Both the position numbers and the translations under genes were made by a program. The notes under the pieces were generated by a model. It had not been told where the DNA came from, did no database searches, and saw only the letters and a program-made list of their open reading frames with translations. 64,000 nt of DNA from Mikania micrantha. Its lineage: Eukaryota > Streptophyta > Magnoliopsida > Asterales > Asteraceae. The stretch spans positions 17,828,755-17,892,754 of the forward strand of contig CM018695.1 in NCBI GenBank assembly GCA_009363875.1. The letters run 5' to 3'. Of this stretch, positions 21,034 through 30,491 are shown one piece after another; the first letter of the stretch is position 1; the number at the start of each line of letters is the position of its first letter.

Positions 21034-21035
<2 letters not shown>

Positions 21036-21435
21036 AGGGGATGAAAGTAATAATAACCTACTTTTTTGTATTAACTCAAATAACTCCACCAACATCAACC
21101 AAATTTTGTATTTTTTATGAACATCATTGTAACACATTTAGAACAATTTCTTCTTTTATGAGTTTGTGTAAATTTATCACCATTTAACAAGTAACAATGT
21201 AGTAAGTTTTGGGTTTTAAACAGTTACAACGTTGTATTAAGAAACTTACACCATTATATAAGACAACTTACAGTGATGTAGTATCTCAATCGAAAAAATT
21301 TGCACAAACACATAAATGGACAAACTCTTGTAGATATAAACTAAAGATTTTGAAAAAAAAAAGCAAAAGATTCAGGTTGATCTTGGCTGAGTTATTTGAG
21401 TTAATACAATAAGGTGGGTTAACAATGGATCCTTC

Positions 21436-21478
<43 letters not shown>

Positions 21479-21679
21479 TATACAAGGTATGTTCAATTGA
21501 GAACTATTTTTACTTGAGAACTAAAAAAACGAATTCTAGCCCAAGTTTAGAAGGGTATGAAAGTAACTTCCTCTATTTTAAAGAAAATTACTTTCATACA
21601 AACATGTGGTTCAAGTTAGTTCCTATGGTTCCTTTATATTGAATGGTTCTTAATGAAATAAGTCCCTATAAATATATAT
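21034..21679. other. Noncoding DNA with a second TA tract
   Basis: AT-rich sequence with a TA/CA microsatellite at about 21439-21482. The ACTCAAATAACTC-type segment near 21075 has an inverted counterpart near 21388-21410, suggesting a decayed inverted-repeat element of about 350 bases. No gene was seen. Confidence 0.35.
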
Positions 21680-22149
21680 CAGTGTTGTAAAAATCGGCCT
21701 AGGTGCCAGGCGGCCTCCAACCTTGTCGATTTTGCCCTAGGCGGTGCCTAGGCGCTAGGCGACCATTTTTTTGAGAGTTTTTTCAGAAAAAAAGGACCCA
21801 GATCAATGATTATTTGAGACATTTACCAACCCAAAATCATTAATATGTCACTAAAACATCGAATATAACATCTGAAACATCAAATATAATCACTAAACAT
21901 CGAAATACATCTCTAAACTTTGAAATTAGTGTTTAAGTTTGAACTTTAAAGTATTTCACTTGTATTTCTAAGTTTATTTTTTAAATTATTTGAAGTATTA
22001 TATAAAATTATTGATATTGATGTGTGTATATAGTATATATTTGTAAAATTACATATAAAAATTCCAATCCGCCTAGCTCCAATTAAACCCGATTAATCCC
22101 TAGGCGTACGTCAAGGCCCGATTAGCGGCTAGCGACTTCTATAACCATG
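21680..22149. mobile_element. Non-autonomous hAT-like element (MITE)
   Basis: The 470-bp segment begins CAGTGTTGTAAAAATCGG and ends in the imperfect inverse (reverse complement begins CATGGTTATAGAAGTCG; about 12 of 17 positions agree). It is flanked by near-identical 8-bp duplications ATATATAT (21672-21679) and ATACATAT (22150-22157), the length expected for hAT. The ends carry repeated CCTAGGCG words and the middle is AT-rich with no ORF. Confidence 0.6.
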
Positions 22150-22263
22150 ATACATATATATATATAGGGTAATATTTTTCAAATATATCTTTTGAAAAGG
22201 ATTTCTATCAACTCATAAACTCATTCAAAAGAACTCTAATTGAACCATTATGTACGATCTGGT

Positions 22264-22396
22264 TGTGAATTAAAAACAACATTTACTATATTTTTCTTCT
22301 ACAAGATTGATAGATGCGGAATCTCTATGAATCTTCTTATCTTCTAAATGAATAATAAGAAATTAACAACATAAATTCATTCAAGCTCAAAGTATA
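22264..22396 (-). repeat. E3 3' LTR, distal part (left of E2), boundary tentative
   Basis: E2 inserted with duplication GTATA at 22392-22396 and 34334-34338, so this sequence is continuous with 34339 onward and belongs to the E3 LTR. The outer end is placed at TGTGAA (22264) because that gives TGT...ACA termini on the minus strand, matching the LTR start at 34953. The E3 5' LTR is outside the window, so this limit is a guess. Confidence 0.4.
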
Positions 22397-23011
22397 TGTA
22401 GGATCAGATGTTCTCAATTGATAAATCAGTAGAGTATAGCAGCGGAATTCAACACAGAATTAGCATAATCAAAGTAAGATCCAGTTCAATCAAACAGTAA
22501 CGCAAGTTTGTTATAGAGAGATAAAGTTTTCTGTAAAAGAAATATCTCATTCAATTGATTAACTTCGTTGCATTACAATCATGTCAACTGCCTATATATA
22601 GAAGGCAGTGACGTCTGATGATGTCACATGATGTTGACATCTAACAGACAAAACAAAACAACTGAAAATAACTAAACGACTGAGAATGTCTTCAACATCT
22701 GAAGACAAACTCTACAACTACTGAAGAACAGAACTACTGAAGTACAAATACTGAAACTACTGAAATACAAAATACTAAAACCTCTGATGAGTAAACTACT
22801 CACCAGACTTTTACAAACAATAAGAAAACTACTGAAGACTAACTATACACTACAACACCTGATGACTTACATTTCAGCTGTTGTACATCTCTTCAGATCT
22901 TGTGACTTCAGCAAATTTGAATATCAGCCTTTGTGTTCTTCTTCAGTTGTTGTAATGCTGTGAGACTTAGAGATTTTTCTGATCAGGCTCATTGGTTCTT
23001 TTAGTCCAACA
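22397..23011 (-). repeat. E2 3' LTR
   Basis: 615 bp, minus strand TGTTGG...CCTACA. Compared with 33719-34333 it has four substitutions and no indel. The bZIP-type GACGTC (about 22611) and the CTATATATAG TATA box (about 22592-22601) lie inside. Confidence 0.96.
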
Positions 23012-23234
23012 AACTCCCCCTGAACCAATGCAGCCAAAAACCTCTAACTTATTTAAGGTCTCACTTATTTATTCCAGGCAGAAAGAAATGTCTTTTTCTT
23101 TGAGATCAGTATCAAAATGACCAATTAAAGTATAAGCCTGATAACCAACAGCTTTCAAAAACTCTAACTGTCAAAATATGAGAGGGAACTCCTTTGGGGA
23201 AATGGACTATGAGCATTAACCCCTCTCATTGAAG
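23012..23234 (-). other. E2 polypurine tract and 3' untranslated segment
   Basis: The minus strand reads AGGGGGAG at 23021-23014, next to the LTR, identical to E1. The rest is a short noncoding segment after ORF3 that is similar to that of E1. Confidence 0.85.
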
Positions 23235-26200
23235 CTATTGATTGTATACTAACCTGAAAGACTCCCGGACATAAGCTTCAAGTAGTAACATCTTCTCTTC
23301 TGGAGTCATTCTTTCAGGTTCACCTTCGAAGAAGGACTCAGGCCCATAAAATTCAGACAAGTATCTGGCCGTAGTCCCATCCTTCAGTTCTACTCTTGTA
23401 ATTTCCCTGTACACAAACTCATCAGGGTGCTTACCCTCTAAAAACAAAAAGAGTTCTTCTTGCTGAACATGTTCCAGCCTCCTATACACCAGTCCCTTCT
23501 TTATCATTTTGTTCTCTAAGAAGTTAGGAGCTTTTGCACCCGAGTTGTAGACACTCTTGAAGTCATTAATGATTTCCCAAGGATCAAGCACTGACCCAAG
23601 CATGATTTCAGCACTCAACACCCTTTTGATCCTATTTGCATAAGTTGCTGGGGGCTGTCTCTTGTGAATCCTATGAAGAACCCTTGGGTCAGGCCACATC
23701 TTAATCAATTCTTTCGTATATTTAAATGTCCATTTCAGAGCATACAACCTTTGAGCTTCCTTTTTCATTGCAGTGATAGTTGAAGTCTGAGGATAATCTT
23801 TGTCCACCAACTTGAGAAATTGCTCATCATGTTTCTTTTGGCTCTCTTCTTCTTCCAGTTTTACTTTGACTGCCAACATCCTAGCCTCTGGTGTAATAAT
23901 TGGCTGTTGACCAAAAACTAATGGCTTTTCAGGAATGTAATTGGCAGGAGGAGTAATTTTCTTCTTTGGAACTGTCAGATCTACCCCAGTTGTTGAAGGT
24001 GCAGGCTTTTGAGCTTTTGGCTTGATGACTGTGGAGATAGGCAACCTGTTTTCTGCATCAGAACTTTCTTCTTCTTGAATTCTGAGTTGCCTTCTCTTCT
24101 TTGGAGGAGCCCTTACCTCAACAACCTGAGTCTCAACCTGAGTCTGAACCTCTGGAATTTGAACCCCCTCTAGTTCAGTGTCTTGTGCATCAGAAGTTGT
24201 GGCTTGTACTTGAACTTCAGAGATTGTAGCCTGTGTTTGGACTTCAGAAGTTGTAGCCAATTCTTGTACATCAAATTCTTGTACATCAGAGGTTTTGACT
24301 TGTTTTTGTACATCAGATGTTGTGGCTTCCAATTGTTCAGCACTAACTTCAATTTCTTTAGCAACCATTTCCTGCTCAACTTCCACATCATCTCTGTTGA
24401 TAATCTCAGCAGGTTTGTTCTTCTTCTGTCTCTTATAAGTTACTTGAATGACAGGAGACCTTTCAAATGCAACCTCTTCAGACCTTGGCCTTTTGGAAGC
24501 TGAAGTTGTGACTGATTCAGTTCCTAACTCCCCCTTTTTGGCTGCAGGGGAAGAAGGAGTATGTAGAGTTGAAAGTTTAGCAGTCACAGCCTCATCAACC
24601 ATTTGTTGAATTTGAGTTTGGGAAGGTAACCTCTCATCAAGGGCTTGAACAATAATTGATTTCAATAATGGAGTGATGAGAGGGAGGATTTGTAGAAGGG
24701 CAGCATCTAATGCCTCTGGGGGGCTAGAACCCAAAGGATTAGTGCCTGAAGCAAAGGCTGGCGGCAATTGAAATTGTGAAGTAGTGGGGGAAGTGTTTGG
24801 GTGACCTTCAGAATGAGAAGGTGCCATCTGTGGGTTAAGTGGGGAAGATGGTCTTTTGTCCTTGGACATTTTGGTGAGTAGCTCATTGAGTCTACATACC
24901 TCAGCCTCAAGGAGTTGGTTCTTTTTCAGAACCTCAGCAAGTGTTCTTTGGTCATCAGTAGCCTTAGCTAAATCATCTGACCTCCTGAGAGTATCAGGAT
25001 CTACCTGAGTTGAGTGTGGCTCAACATGATCAGGTGCCCCTTTTTCTTGGTTTTGGGGACTTCCAACCTCAGGGGTAACCCCTTCATCAGTTGTTGCCTC
25101 TGACAAGGTCTTAGCAATGGTACCACTAGCAATCACTCCAAATGATGGAGGTGATGAAGTAGCAGCCTTGTCAGATATCAGAATCTCTCTTGCCACACTA
25201 GGAGATCTGATGTTGTAGTCAGTATCCTGTGGGTTATCAGAGACACTATGGTCCTCCCCCTCAATGTTGGAGCAGTTTCCAGTATTGATAGGTGTCTGGG
25301 AGGGAGAAGGAGTGTTCAGCTGATTCAGGATTTGATCAATAACAAATGTTGGGCTATTGGTGGTGGTTTCTATAGAAAGTGGGTTTGAAGGAGAATGCAC
25401 CCGGGGAGATTGGTGCTTTTCAATAGAAACCATTTCAACTGAAATAGGTTCTAGTGATGTGGTGTCCCCTACAAAGGTTGCACCAGGATCCTGTAGAGAG
25501 GAAACCTGGGCGGTTTGAGCCGGTTGAGTCTGATGAACCACTGGTTGACTACTACCAGTGGTCAGTTCATGCCTTGGTGAGGCATGGGCAGACTCAGGGG
25601 ACTCATTTCCCTGAGCAGCCTTTTTGGGCTTAGTGGATTTTGGTTTAGTGGGGACTTTGGATTTGGATTTTGAGGATGAGGCTGTGGGTTCCCGTTGCGT
25701 GGGTTTGAGCTTCTGGGCAGCCTCTTTTAAAGTGAGGTTGGAGTTGTGTCTGGAATATACTTCCAGCAAAACTGCTGGAGCAGGGATCCCCTGACCAACA
25801 AGGCCTGTTTGTGGCAGCTGTTTCTCTATGATGGCCATAATAAAACGAGGATAGAGTAACCATCTAGATGAAACAGGCTTACCAGCATGTTCAGTTAATT
25901 CAGAAAAAAGTATTTGAGAAAAATTTAGCTTTTGAGATTCGAGAATAGAGTACAATACCTGTTGCCAACGAGATGACATTTGATCCCATGAAGAAGACTT
26001 CGGAGCCAGGCATATGTTGATCATATGGAATATCAGACGCTCTGGATCATTAAAGTGCTTCTTGAAAAGTGTTGAGTCACTCAAGTCGCCCTGGTATTCA
26101 TGACTTGTAAAACAGAGGTCAGTGGCGCTTTTAGGGAACTGAGTGACTAGGTTGGCATCGTCAAGTTGAAGAACATCCCTGAGCTCAGCGGGACTGATAT

Positions 26201-26441
26201 GCACGTTGTGACCATTGACTGTTGATCGAAGAGAGATGACTCCAGTTCCAACATTTACCAGTTCAACATTCATCCAAAATTGATGAATGGATTCAACATA
26301 CAGAGTTGGATTGATGAGAAAAGCAGTTTTGAATTGAGATGAGTTCATCAAGTCGACAGCTTCATCAAACTTGGACCAGAATGAAGATTTGGTCAGATAG
26401 GCTATAGAATTGTGACGCGGTTTCAAAGTTATGGTAGCCAT
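23235..26441 (-). CDS. E2 third ORF (ORF3), conserved retrotransposon protein of unknown function
   Basis: An intact 1068-residue ORF from the ATG at 26441. An in-frame ATG at 26657 would add 72 residues, but it reads through the spacer repeats and is not open in the same way in E1; E1 and E3 support 26441. The N-terminal 210 residues (MATITLKPRHNS, HQFWMNVELVNVG, SSRWLLYPRF) and the C-terminal 215 (MLAVKVKLEEEE, MWPDPRVLHRIHKR, LLLEAYVRESF) are nearly the same as in E1. The middle is variable: a Ser/Thr/Pro region, a coiled coil (LLEAEVCRLNELL), basic clusters YKRQKKNK and KKRRQLR, and an expanded run of TSDVQ / EVQTQ peptides absent in that length from E1. There is no signal peptide or clear membrane segment. 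Function is unknown; a Gag/Pol cofactor, nuclear factor or env-like protein are all open. Confidence 0.9.
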   Translation of the reverse strand: MATITLKPRHNSIAYLTKSSFWSKFDEAVDLMNSSQFKTAFLINPTLYVESIHQFWMNVELVNVGTGVISLRSTVNGHNVHISPAELRDVLQLDDANLVTQFPKSATDLCFTSHEYQGDLSDSTLFKKHFNDPERLIFHMINICLAPKSSSWDQMSSRWQQVLYSILESQKLNFSQILFSELTEHAGKPVSSRWLLYPRFIMAIIEKQLPQTGLVGQGIPAPAVLLEVYSRHNSNLTLKEAAQKLKPTQREPTASSSKSKSKVPTKPKSTKPKKAAQGNESPESAHASPRHELTTGSSQPVVHQTQPAQTAQVSSLQDPGATFVGDTTSLEPISVEMVSIEKHQSPRVHSPSNPLSIETTTNSPTFVIDQILNQLNTPSPSQTPINTGNCSNIEGEDHSVSDNPQDTDYNIRSPSVAREILISDKAATSSPPSFGVIASGTIAKTLSEATTDEGVTPEVGSPQNQEKGAPDHVEPHSTQVDPDTLRRSDDLAKATDDQRTLAEVLKKNQLLEAEVCRLNELLTKMSKDKRPSSPLNPQMAPSHSEGHPNTSPTTSQFQLPPAFASGTNPLGSSPPEALDAALLQILPLITPLLKSIIVQALDERLPSQTQIQQMVDEAVTAKLSTLHTPSSPAAKKGELGTESVTTSASKRPRSEEVAFERSPVIQVTYKRQKKNKPAEIINRDDVEVEQEMVAKEIEVSAEQLEATTSDVQKQVKTSDVQEFDVQELATTSEVQTQATISEVQVQATTSDAQDTELEGVQIPEVQTQVETQVVEVRAPPKKRRQLRIQEEESSDAENRLPISTVIKPKAQKPAPSTTGVDLTVPKKKITPPANYIPEKPLVFGQQPIITPEARMLAVKVKLEEEESQKKHDEQFLKLVDKDYPQTSTITAMKKEAQRLYALKWTFKYTKELIKMWPDPRVLHRIHKRQPPATYANRIKRVLSAEIMLGSVLDPWEIINDFKSVYNSGAKAPNFLENKMIKKGLVYRRLEHVQQEELFLFLEGKHPDEFVYREITRVELKDGTTARYLSEFYGPESFFEGEPERMTPEEKMLLLEAYVRESFRLVYNQ

Positions 26442-27143
26442 GGATGCAGAGATGAAAGAGGGAAAGTAGGTTTTGAAAAAGATGAAAAGTTCTGAGAAAG
26501 TGATAATGAAACAACTGAGAAGGATTGAGTTAAATAGAGAAAACAACTGAGGTTTAAACAACTGAAGAGTAAAATTACTCATCAGGTGTTGTCGATAATT
26601 TTGTTCATCAGGTGTTTTCAACAGTTGTTCATCAGACTTTGTGGAAATTTTGTGCATCAGAACTTGTGAACAATGTGTTCATCAGAACTTGTAAACAATT
26701 TGTTCATCAGAACTGTGTAGAAATTTTGTTCATCAGAACTTGTGAACAATGTGTTCATCAGAATTTGTACACAATTTGTTCATCAGAACTTTGTAGAAAT
26801 TTTGTTCATCAGAACTTGTGAACAATGTGTTCATCAGAACTTGTACACAATTTGTTCATCAGAACTTTGTAGAAATTTTGTTCATCAGAACTTGTGAACA
26901 ATGTTTAACCTTCAGTACTTAGAACATCAATACTCATCAGTACTTTGTAACTTAGAGTATTATAAAAGGTCATGACTGTTCTTGAATCAGTACTTTTGAT
27001 ATGTATCAGTATGTACTGAAAATATCAAAATGTGCCAAGATAAAAGAATATTTATGGTTAAAAGAGAGAAGTGAAAATATTTTTGGAATGTTTTTTTTTT
27101 TTTTTTAAAAGATAGTTAACATTTTATTCATTGAAACACTAAC
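26442..27143 (-). repeat. E2 pol-ORF3 spacer with expanded minisatellite
   Basis: From about 26600 to 26905 the spacer is an array of 25-28-base units with core TTCATCAGAACTT, grouped in threes that differ in their tails (TGTGAACAATG, TGTACACAATT, TGTAGAAATTT). This gives a higher-order period near 80 bases and a little over three copies. E1 has only about four basic units. The conserved TATA-like TCTATTTAAC and acceptor-like CACTTTCTCAG lie between the array and ORF3, on the minus strand at about 26540 and 26492. An 18-base poly-T is at about 27090. Confidence 0.8.
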
Positions 27144-30100
27144 CTATTCAAGCTGCAACATACCAAGCCTTAGAACTAAATTTTGAAAAGTTGATGTGTC
27201 TAAAGGCTTAGTAAAAATGTCAGCAAGCTCATCAGCACTAGGAACAAATTTGGGATCAATCAGACCTTTTTCAAAACAATCTCTTATAAAGTGATGTCTG
27301 ATCTCAATGTGTTTAGTCCTAGAGTGCTGAACTGGATTCTTGACAATACAAAGAGCTGAAGCACTATCCATTAACAATGGTGTCTTCAGTTCTTTGATGC
27401 CATAGTCCAGGAGTTGAGACTGAAGCCAGAGAATTTGGGAAGTGCAACTTGCAGCAGCAATGTACTCAGCTTCAGCAGTGGAGGTGGCTACAGAAGTTTG
27501 CTTCTTACTTTGCCAAGAAACCAAGCAATTTCCTAGAAACTGACACCCACCAGAAGTAGATTTTCTTGAGAGTTTGCATCCTGCATAGTCACTATCTGAA
27601 AAAGCAACCAGCTTGCAGGATTGTCCAGTGGAGTACCATATTCCCAGGAATTGAGTACCTTGCAAGTATCTGAAAATTCTTTTCACAGCTATCAAATGAG
27701 ACTCTTTGGGTGCAGCCTGAAATCTAGCACAAACACATGTGGCAAACATAATGTCTGGCCTGGATGCAGTTAGATACATTAAAGATCCAATCATACATCT
27801 ATAAAGAGTTTCATCCACTGAAGTACCTTTCAGATCTGCATCAAGTTGTGTGGTGGTGCTCATGGGGTTGGAACATGGCTTACAGTTTTGCAAATCAAAT
27901 TTCTTTAAAAGCTCTTTTGTGTATTTTGATTGGTGAATGAAAATTCCATCAGGTTTTTGTTTGATTTGAAGACCCAAGAAAAACTGTAACTCCCCCATAG
28001 CACTCATTTCAAAATTTGTAGTCATAAGTTTAGTGAAATCATCACACAACTTTGGGTCAGATGAAGCAAATATAATGTCATCAACATAAATTTGAACAAG
28101 TAGCTTATGCTGACCTACATTCTTTATGAATAAAGTTTGATCAATGGAGCCTCTAGTGAAATTATTTTTTAGAAGAAAAGTGGATAATGTGTCATACCAG
28201 GCTCTAGGTGCTTGTTTCAGCCCATAAAGAGCTTTATCAAGCTTGTACACCCAATCAGGATGTTTATTGTCCTCAAAGCCTGGAGGTTGACACACATACA
28301 CTTCCTCTTTTATTTTGCCATATAAGAAAGCACTTTTGACATCCATTTGAAAAACTTTAAGTTTATGTAAGGCAGCATATGCTAAAAACAGCCTAATTGC
28401 TTCTAATCTGGCTACAGGGGCAAAAGTTTCATCATAATCAATACCTTCTTCCTGACAGAACCCCTGTACAACCAGTCTAGCTTTGTTTTTAATGATTTGA
28501 CCTTTTTCATCTGTTTTATTCCTAAACACCCATTTTGTGCCTATTGCACACTTACCTGGAGGTAAAGAAACCAGCTCCCAAACCTGTTGCTTCTTGAATT
28601 GCAACAATTCCAACTGCATTGCCTCCACCCAGCCAATGTCTCTAAGTGCTATGTGGTAGTTCTTTGGCTCTTGTTGACTGACAAAGAGAGCATAAAGACA
28701 AAAGTTAGATAATTGACTTCTGGTTGAAACACCTGCAGAAATATCACCAAGAACTTGAGATAATGGATGATCCTTCAGTTCTTGATATGGAATGAGATCA
28801 GTGCAAGTGTTTGCTGGAGGAACTGATGCAGCAGTTGAAGAAGATTCAGGATGTACAGCAGCAGGAATTTCAAAGGATTTAGAAGATGCCAGAATTTCAT
28901 CAGCATTTGTAGTGAGTGGGATTGCTGAAGCAGAAGGAGCATCAGATTTGGTAGATGTGGACATATTGTCACTGAATCTGAACAAATGAGTACTTGCATC
29001 TTCATCATCTGAAATTCCTTGTGATGTTGCATTAGAAGCTGGTGGTGGATCAGCTGGAAGAACTTCATCTTCTACACCACTATTCTCAACATGAAAATCA
29101 TGTTGCAAGATATTCAGATCAAACATCTCAGCAGGATTCTGAGGAATGGAATCTTTAGGACATTCATTGAATTTGACATGAAGAGTTTCTTCTACAGTCT
29201 TTGTTCTACAATTGAACACTCTATATGCCTTGCATGTTGAAGAATATCCAACAAAGTATCCTGCATCAACTTTGGAATCAAACTTGGTAAGTTGATCTTT
29301 GGTGTTGAGAATGTAACAAGGACACCCAAAAGCTCTGAAGAAGGAAATCAAAGGAGTTAAAGAATGAAGGATTTCATATGGAGTCTTCAACCATCTTTGA
29401 TTCACCAAAACTCTGTTTTGCACATAGCAAGCTGTGTTAACAGCTTCTGCCCAGAATGTGAGAGGTAAACCAGAATCAGCAAGCATTGTTCTGGCAGCTT
29501 CAATCAGGGTCCTATTCTTCCTTTCTACCACTCCATTCTGTTCAGGAGATCTGGGAATGCTATACTGTCTCTGAATTCCCTTTGACTGATAAAATTCATC
29601 AAGAAGATGATTTCTGAATTCAGTGCCATTGTCACTCCTAACACACTTGATAGAAAGAGAATACTGCTTTTCAGCATACAACACAAAATTGATAATAGCC
29701 TTGGCAACCTCACCTTTTGAGTGTAAGAAGAAAGTCCAGACAAACTTTGAATAGTCATCAACAATAACTAGACAATACTTCTTCTTTGCCATAGACATTA
29801 TCTGCACTGGACCAAACAGATCCATGTGTAACAGTTGTAAACAACCAGTGGATTTGGAATCTCCAATTGAAGGAAAAGAGACTTTGTGTTGCTTTCCTTT
29901 CAAACATGCAGAACAGTTTTCATCACAACTAAAATCCTTTAAAGGAAGACCTCTAACCAAACCATGTTTCACCAATTGATTCATGTTCTTAATGTTCACA
30001 TGACCTAATCTTCTATGCCACAGATTTGATTCCTTGAAAGAGGCCTTAGAAAATAAACAAGGATGACCTTTGACAGAGATTTTCTTAGAAAGATCAAAGG

Positions 30101-30491
30101 CATATACCTTTCCCACTCTGTTAGCCTTAAGAAGTGTATACTCATCTAACACTTTGCTAATCAAAGGCATCACATCAGAAGATAAAATCCTACAATCTTG
30201 CTTAGTGAAGAGAGACACATGACCCTTATCACACATTTGACTAACACTCAGCAGATTGTACTTAAGATTCTCAACATGATTAACATCATCAAACCTAATC
30301 TCACCATTAGTGACTACACCTTTACCTATGATATACCCCTTAGCATCATTACCAAAGGACACAAATCCTCTCCTTCCAGTGAAATAGTTATGAAGAAGAG
30401 ATCTGCTCCCAGTCATATGCATGGATCCTCCACTATCAACATACCAGATGCTACTTTGACATGCTGAAGGACCCTGCATACAACAACACAC
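27144..30491 (-). CDS. pol: E2 pol (protease-integrase-RT-RNase H), intact
   Basis: A single open frame of 1115 codons. In order: protease WYVDSGGS; pre-integrase zinc finger HRRLGH ... CSAC; integrase catalytic Asp/Asp/Glu in LLHMDLFG, VRSDNGTEF and PEQNGVVERKNR; RT with IGTKWVFRNK, DVKSAFLYG and YVDDIIFASSD; RNase H with FSDSDYAG, TAEAEYIAA and LMDSASAL. No internal lesion is seen, unlike E1. It is in frame with the end of gag but separated by one TGA (30494-30492), as in E1, and no suitable ATG precedes the protease. Expression therefore needs readthrough, splicing or a fused start. It could supply Pol in trans to E1. Confidence 0.95.
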   Translation of the reverse strand: MCCCMQGPSACQSSIWYVDSGGSMHMTGSRSLLHNYFTGRRGFVSFGNDAKGYIIGKGVVTNGEIRFDDVNHVENLKYNLLSVSQMCDKGHVSLFTKQDCRILSSDVMPLISKVLDEYTLLKANRVGKVYAFDLSKKISVKGHPCLFSKASFKESNLWHRRLGHVNIKNMNQLVKHGLVRGLPLKDFSCDENCSACLKGKQHKVSFPSIGDSKSTGCLQLLHMDLFGPVQIMSMAKKKYCLVIVDDYSKFVWTFFLHSKGEVAKAIINFVLYAEKQYSLSIKCVRSDNGTEFRNHLLDEFYQSKGIQRQYSIPRSPEQNGVVERKNRTLIEAARTMLADSGLPLTFWAEAVNTACYVQNRVLVNQRWLKTPYEILHSLTPLISFFRAFGCPCYILNTKDQLTKFDSKVDAGYFVGYSSTCKAYRVFNCRTKTVEETLHVKFNECPKDSIPQNPAEMFDLNILQHDFHVENSGVEDEVLPADPPPASNATSQGISDDEDASTHLFRFSDNMSTSTKSDAPSASAIPLTTNADEILASSKSFEIPAAVHPESSSTAASVPPANTCTDLIPYQELKDHPLSQVLGDISAGVSTRSQLSNFCLYALFVSQQEPKNYHIALRDIGWVEAMQLELLQFKKQQVWELVSLPPGKCAIGTKWVFRNKTDEKGQIIKNKARLVVQGFCQEEGIDYDETFAPVARLEAIRLFLAYAALHKLKVFQMDVKSAFLYGKIKEEVYVCQPPGFEDNKHPDWVYKLDKALYGLKQAPRAWYDTLSTFLLKNNFTRGSIDQTLFIKNVGQHKLLVQIYVDDIIFASSDPKLCDDFTKLMTTNFEMSAMGELQFFLGLQIKQKPDGIFIHQSKYTKELLKKFDLQNCKPCSNPMSTTTQLDADLKGTSVDETLYRCMIGSLMYLTASRPDIMFATCVCARFQAAPKESHLIAVKRIFRYLQGTQFLGIWYSTGQSCKLVAFSDSDYAGCKLSRKSTSGGCQFLGNCLVSWQSKKQTSVATSTAEAEYIAAASCTSQILWLQSQLLDYGIKELKTPLLMDSASALCIVKNPVQHSRTKHIEIRHHFIRDCFEKGLIDPKFVPSADELADIFTKPLDTSTFQNLVLRLGMLQLE

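Noticed and set aside
20757..21137. Open frames with Ile-Tyr repeats
   Set aside because: Translation of a TA microsatellite.
26442..26657. Extended N-terminus of E2 ORF3 from an in-frame ATG at 26657, with a hydrophobic stretch that could pass for a signal anchor
   Set aside because: It reads through the spacer minisatellite and untranslated region. E1 has an extra base there and an upstream stop, and E1/E3 start at the ATG equivalent to 26441.
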